From assembly GCF_018607995.1 (NCBI RefSeq), contig NZ_JABBAL010000030.1:124001-188000 (forward strand): a stretch of 64,000 nt of DNA, written 5' to 3'. This document shows, piece by piece, positions 63,570 to 64,000 of the stretch (within the stretch, counting starts at the first letter, position 1; every line of letters starts with the position of its first letter). Below the pieces are notes generated by a model, which was not told where the DNA came from, made no database searches, and saw only the letters and a list, made by a program, of their open reading frames with translations. This DNA comes from Planktotalea sp. GTDB lineage: Bacteria > Pseudomonadota > Alphaproteobacteria > Rhodobacterales > Rhodobacteraceae. The translations under genes were made by a program, and so were the position numbers.

Positions 63570-64000
63570 GCACGATTGATCGACTTCCCCCGCTGCGTGA
63601 CGTGATTGAACGCCATGAGCTGAGCGCGCGCAAATCGCTTGGGCAGAACTTCCTACTAGATTTGAACCTAACAGCAAAAATTGCCCGCCAAGCGGGCGAT
63701 CTGAGCCAATGTGATGTTTTAGAGATCGGCCCAGGGCCGGGTGGTCTGACGCGCGGGTTACTCTCAGAAGGCGCACGCAAAGTGCTCGCCATTGAAAAGG
63801 ATGCGCGCTGTTTGCCAGCCTTGGATGAAATTGCGCAGGCCTATCCAAATCGATTGCAAGTAATTGAGGGCGATGCGCTTGGGATTGATCCGCTGGTCCA
63901 TCTCACGCCGCCCATCAGGGTCACATCAAACCTGCCATATAACGTTGGCACAGAACTATTGATCCGCTGGCTTACCCCCAAACAATGGCCGCCTTACTGG
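63566..64000 (+). CDS. rsmA: 16S rRNA dimethyladenosine transferase RsmA/KsgA (3' truncated by window edge)
   Basis: This SAM-dependent enzyme dimethylates A1518 and A1519 of 16S rRNA late in 30S assembly. The first 145 residues are visible. They include [19 protein letters not shown] near 26, the SAM loop [16 protein letters not shown] near 53, the acidic [11 protein letters not shown], and the catalytic [11 protein letters not shown] near 126. The frame is open at the last base, so the rest is outside. ATGA links it to pdxA, the usual order. Confidence 0.94.
   Translation, partial: MSTIDRLPPLRDVIERHELSARKSLGQNFLLDLNLTAKIARQAGDLSQCDVLEIGPGPGGLTRGLLSEGARKVLAIEKDARCLPALDEIAQAYPNRLQVIEGDALGIDPLVHLTPPIRVTSNLPYNVGTELLIRWLTPKQWPPYW

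Noticed and set aside
1-64000. CRISPR arrays, insertion sequences, prophage genes or integrase/attachment sites
   Set aside because: No regularly spaced repeats, transposase, integrase or phage structural motifs were seen; the one tRNA gene is not flanked by an integrase or a visible repeat of its 3' end.

Overview
The window looks like a chromosome segment of a marine Rhodobacteraceae (Roseobacter-group alphaproteobacterium) of intermediate G+C. The inference rests on gene order and family type, not on a marker-gene search. The order dusB-ntrB-ntrC-ntrY-ntrX followed by trkA-trkH-hfq-hflX, a fused ispDF, the alpha-type SspB adaptor, a class II fumarase followed by a DUF4169 gene, and lptF-lptG-lptD-surA-pdxA-rsmA are all typical of that family. 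No insertion sequence, prophage, CRISPR array or replication origin was seen.

Layout. 1-1.9 kb: the end of a branched-chain amino-acid ABC transporter operon (livH partial, livM). 1.9-13.1 kb: mixed metabolism and transport, namely bdhA, an orphan YejA-like binding protein, an acyl-CoA-ligase-like enzyme coupled to a FrnE-like thioredoxin-fold protein and an MFS exporter, a chimeric icd/lrp pseudogene, an SMR exporter, a 3-hydroxyisobutyrate-dehydrogenase-like enzyme and a penicillin-acylase-family protein. 13.1-25.2 kb (minus strand): hflX, hfq, trkH, trkA and the two nitrogen two-component systems NtrYX and NtrBC with dusB. 25.2-28.7 kb: ispDF-pgpA-pncC and amtB. 28.7-37.5 kb: a broken alkB, then ratA-like, hpt, sufE, a lipoprotein, rnd, purN/purM, a CAU tRNA, a frameshifted small gene, rlmE and ppx/gppA. 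37.7-43.6 kb: a folate/corrinoid one-carbon cluster, glk, sspB, fumC. 43.6-46.2 kb: small genes, then a gene graveyard (P450 and alpha/beta hydrolase). 46.2-51.6 kb: ccdA, tusA, rne with a long upstream region, decayed small genes, ndk. 51.7-64 kb: ABC-F ATPase, marC, a retropepsin-like protease, holC, pepA and the LPS-assembly operon running off the end.

How the genes work together. The ntr block, amtB and dusB form the nitrogen-sensing core; both NtrC and NtrX lack the sigma-54 contact motif GAFTGA, so sigma-54-independent regulation is expected. hfq and rne, the core of small-RNA regulation, are both present, and a strong candidate small RNA with its own promoter and terminator lies at 2863-2938. 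lptF, lptG, lptD and surA together build the outer-membrane LPS export path.

The main unusual feature is gene decay. About nine separate loci (icd fragment, lrp, alkB, a WYL-like gene, a GH1 glucosidase scrap, P450, alpha/beta hydrolase, a TfoX-C-domain gene and the small gene before it) are broken by in-frame stops, frameshifts or deletion junctions, with no mobile element nearby. Two of them (alkB and P450) belong to enzyme families that hydroxylate alkanes or fatty acids. No clearly new defence or mobile system was found; the small RNA candidate, the decay pattern and several short genes are the most useful leads.
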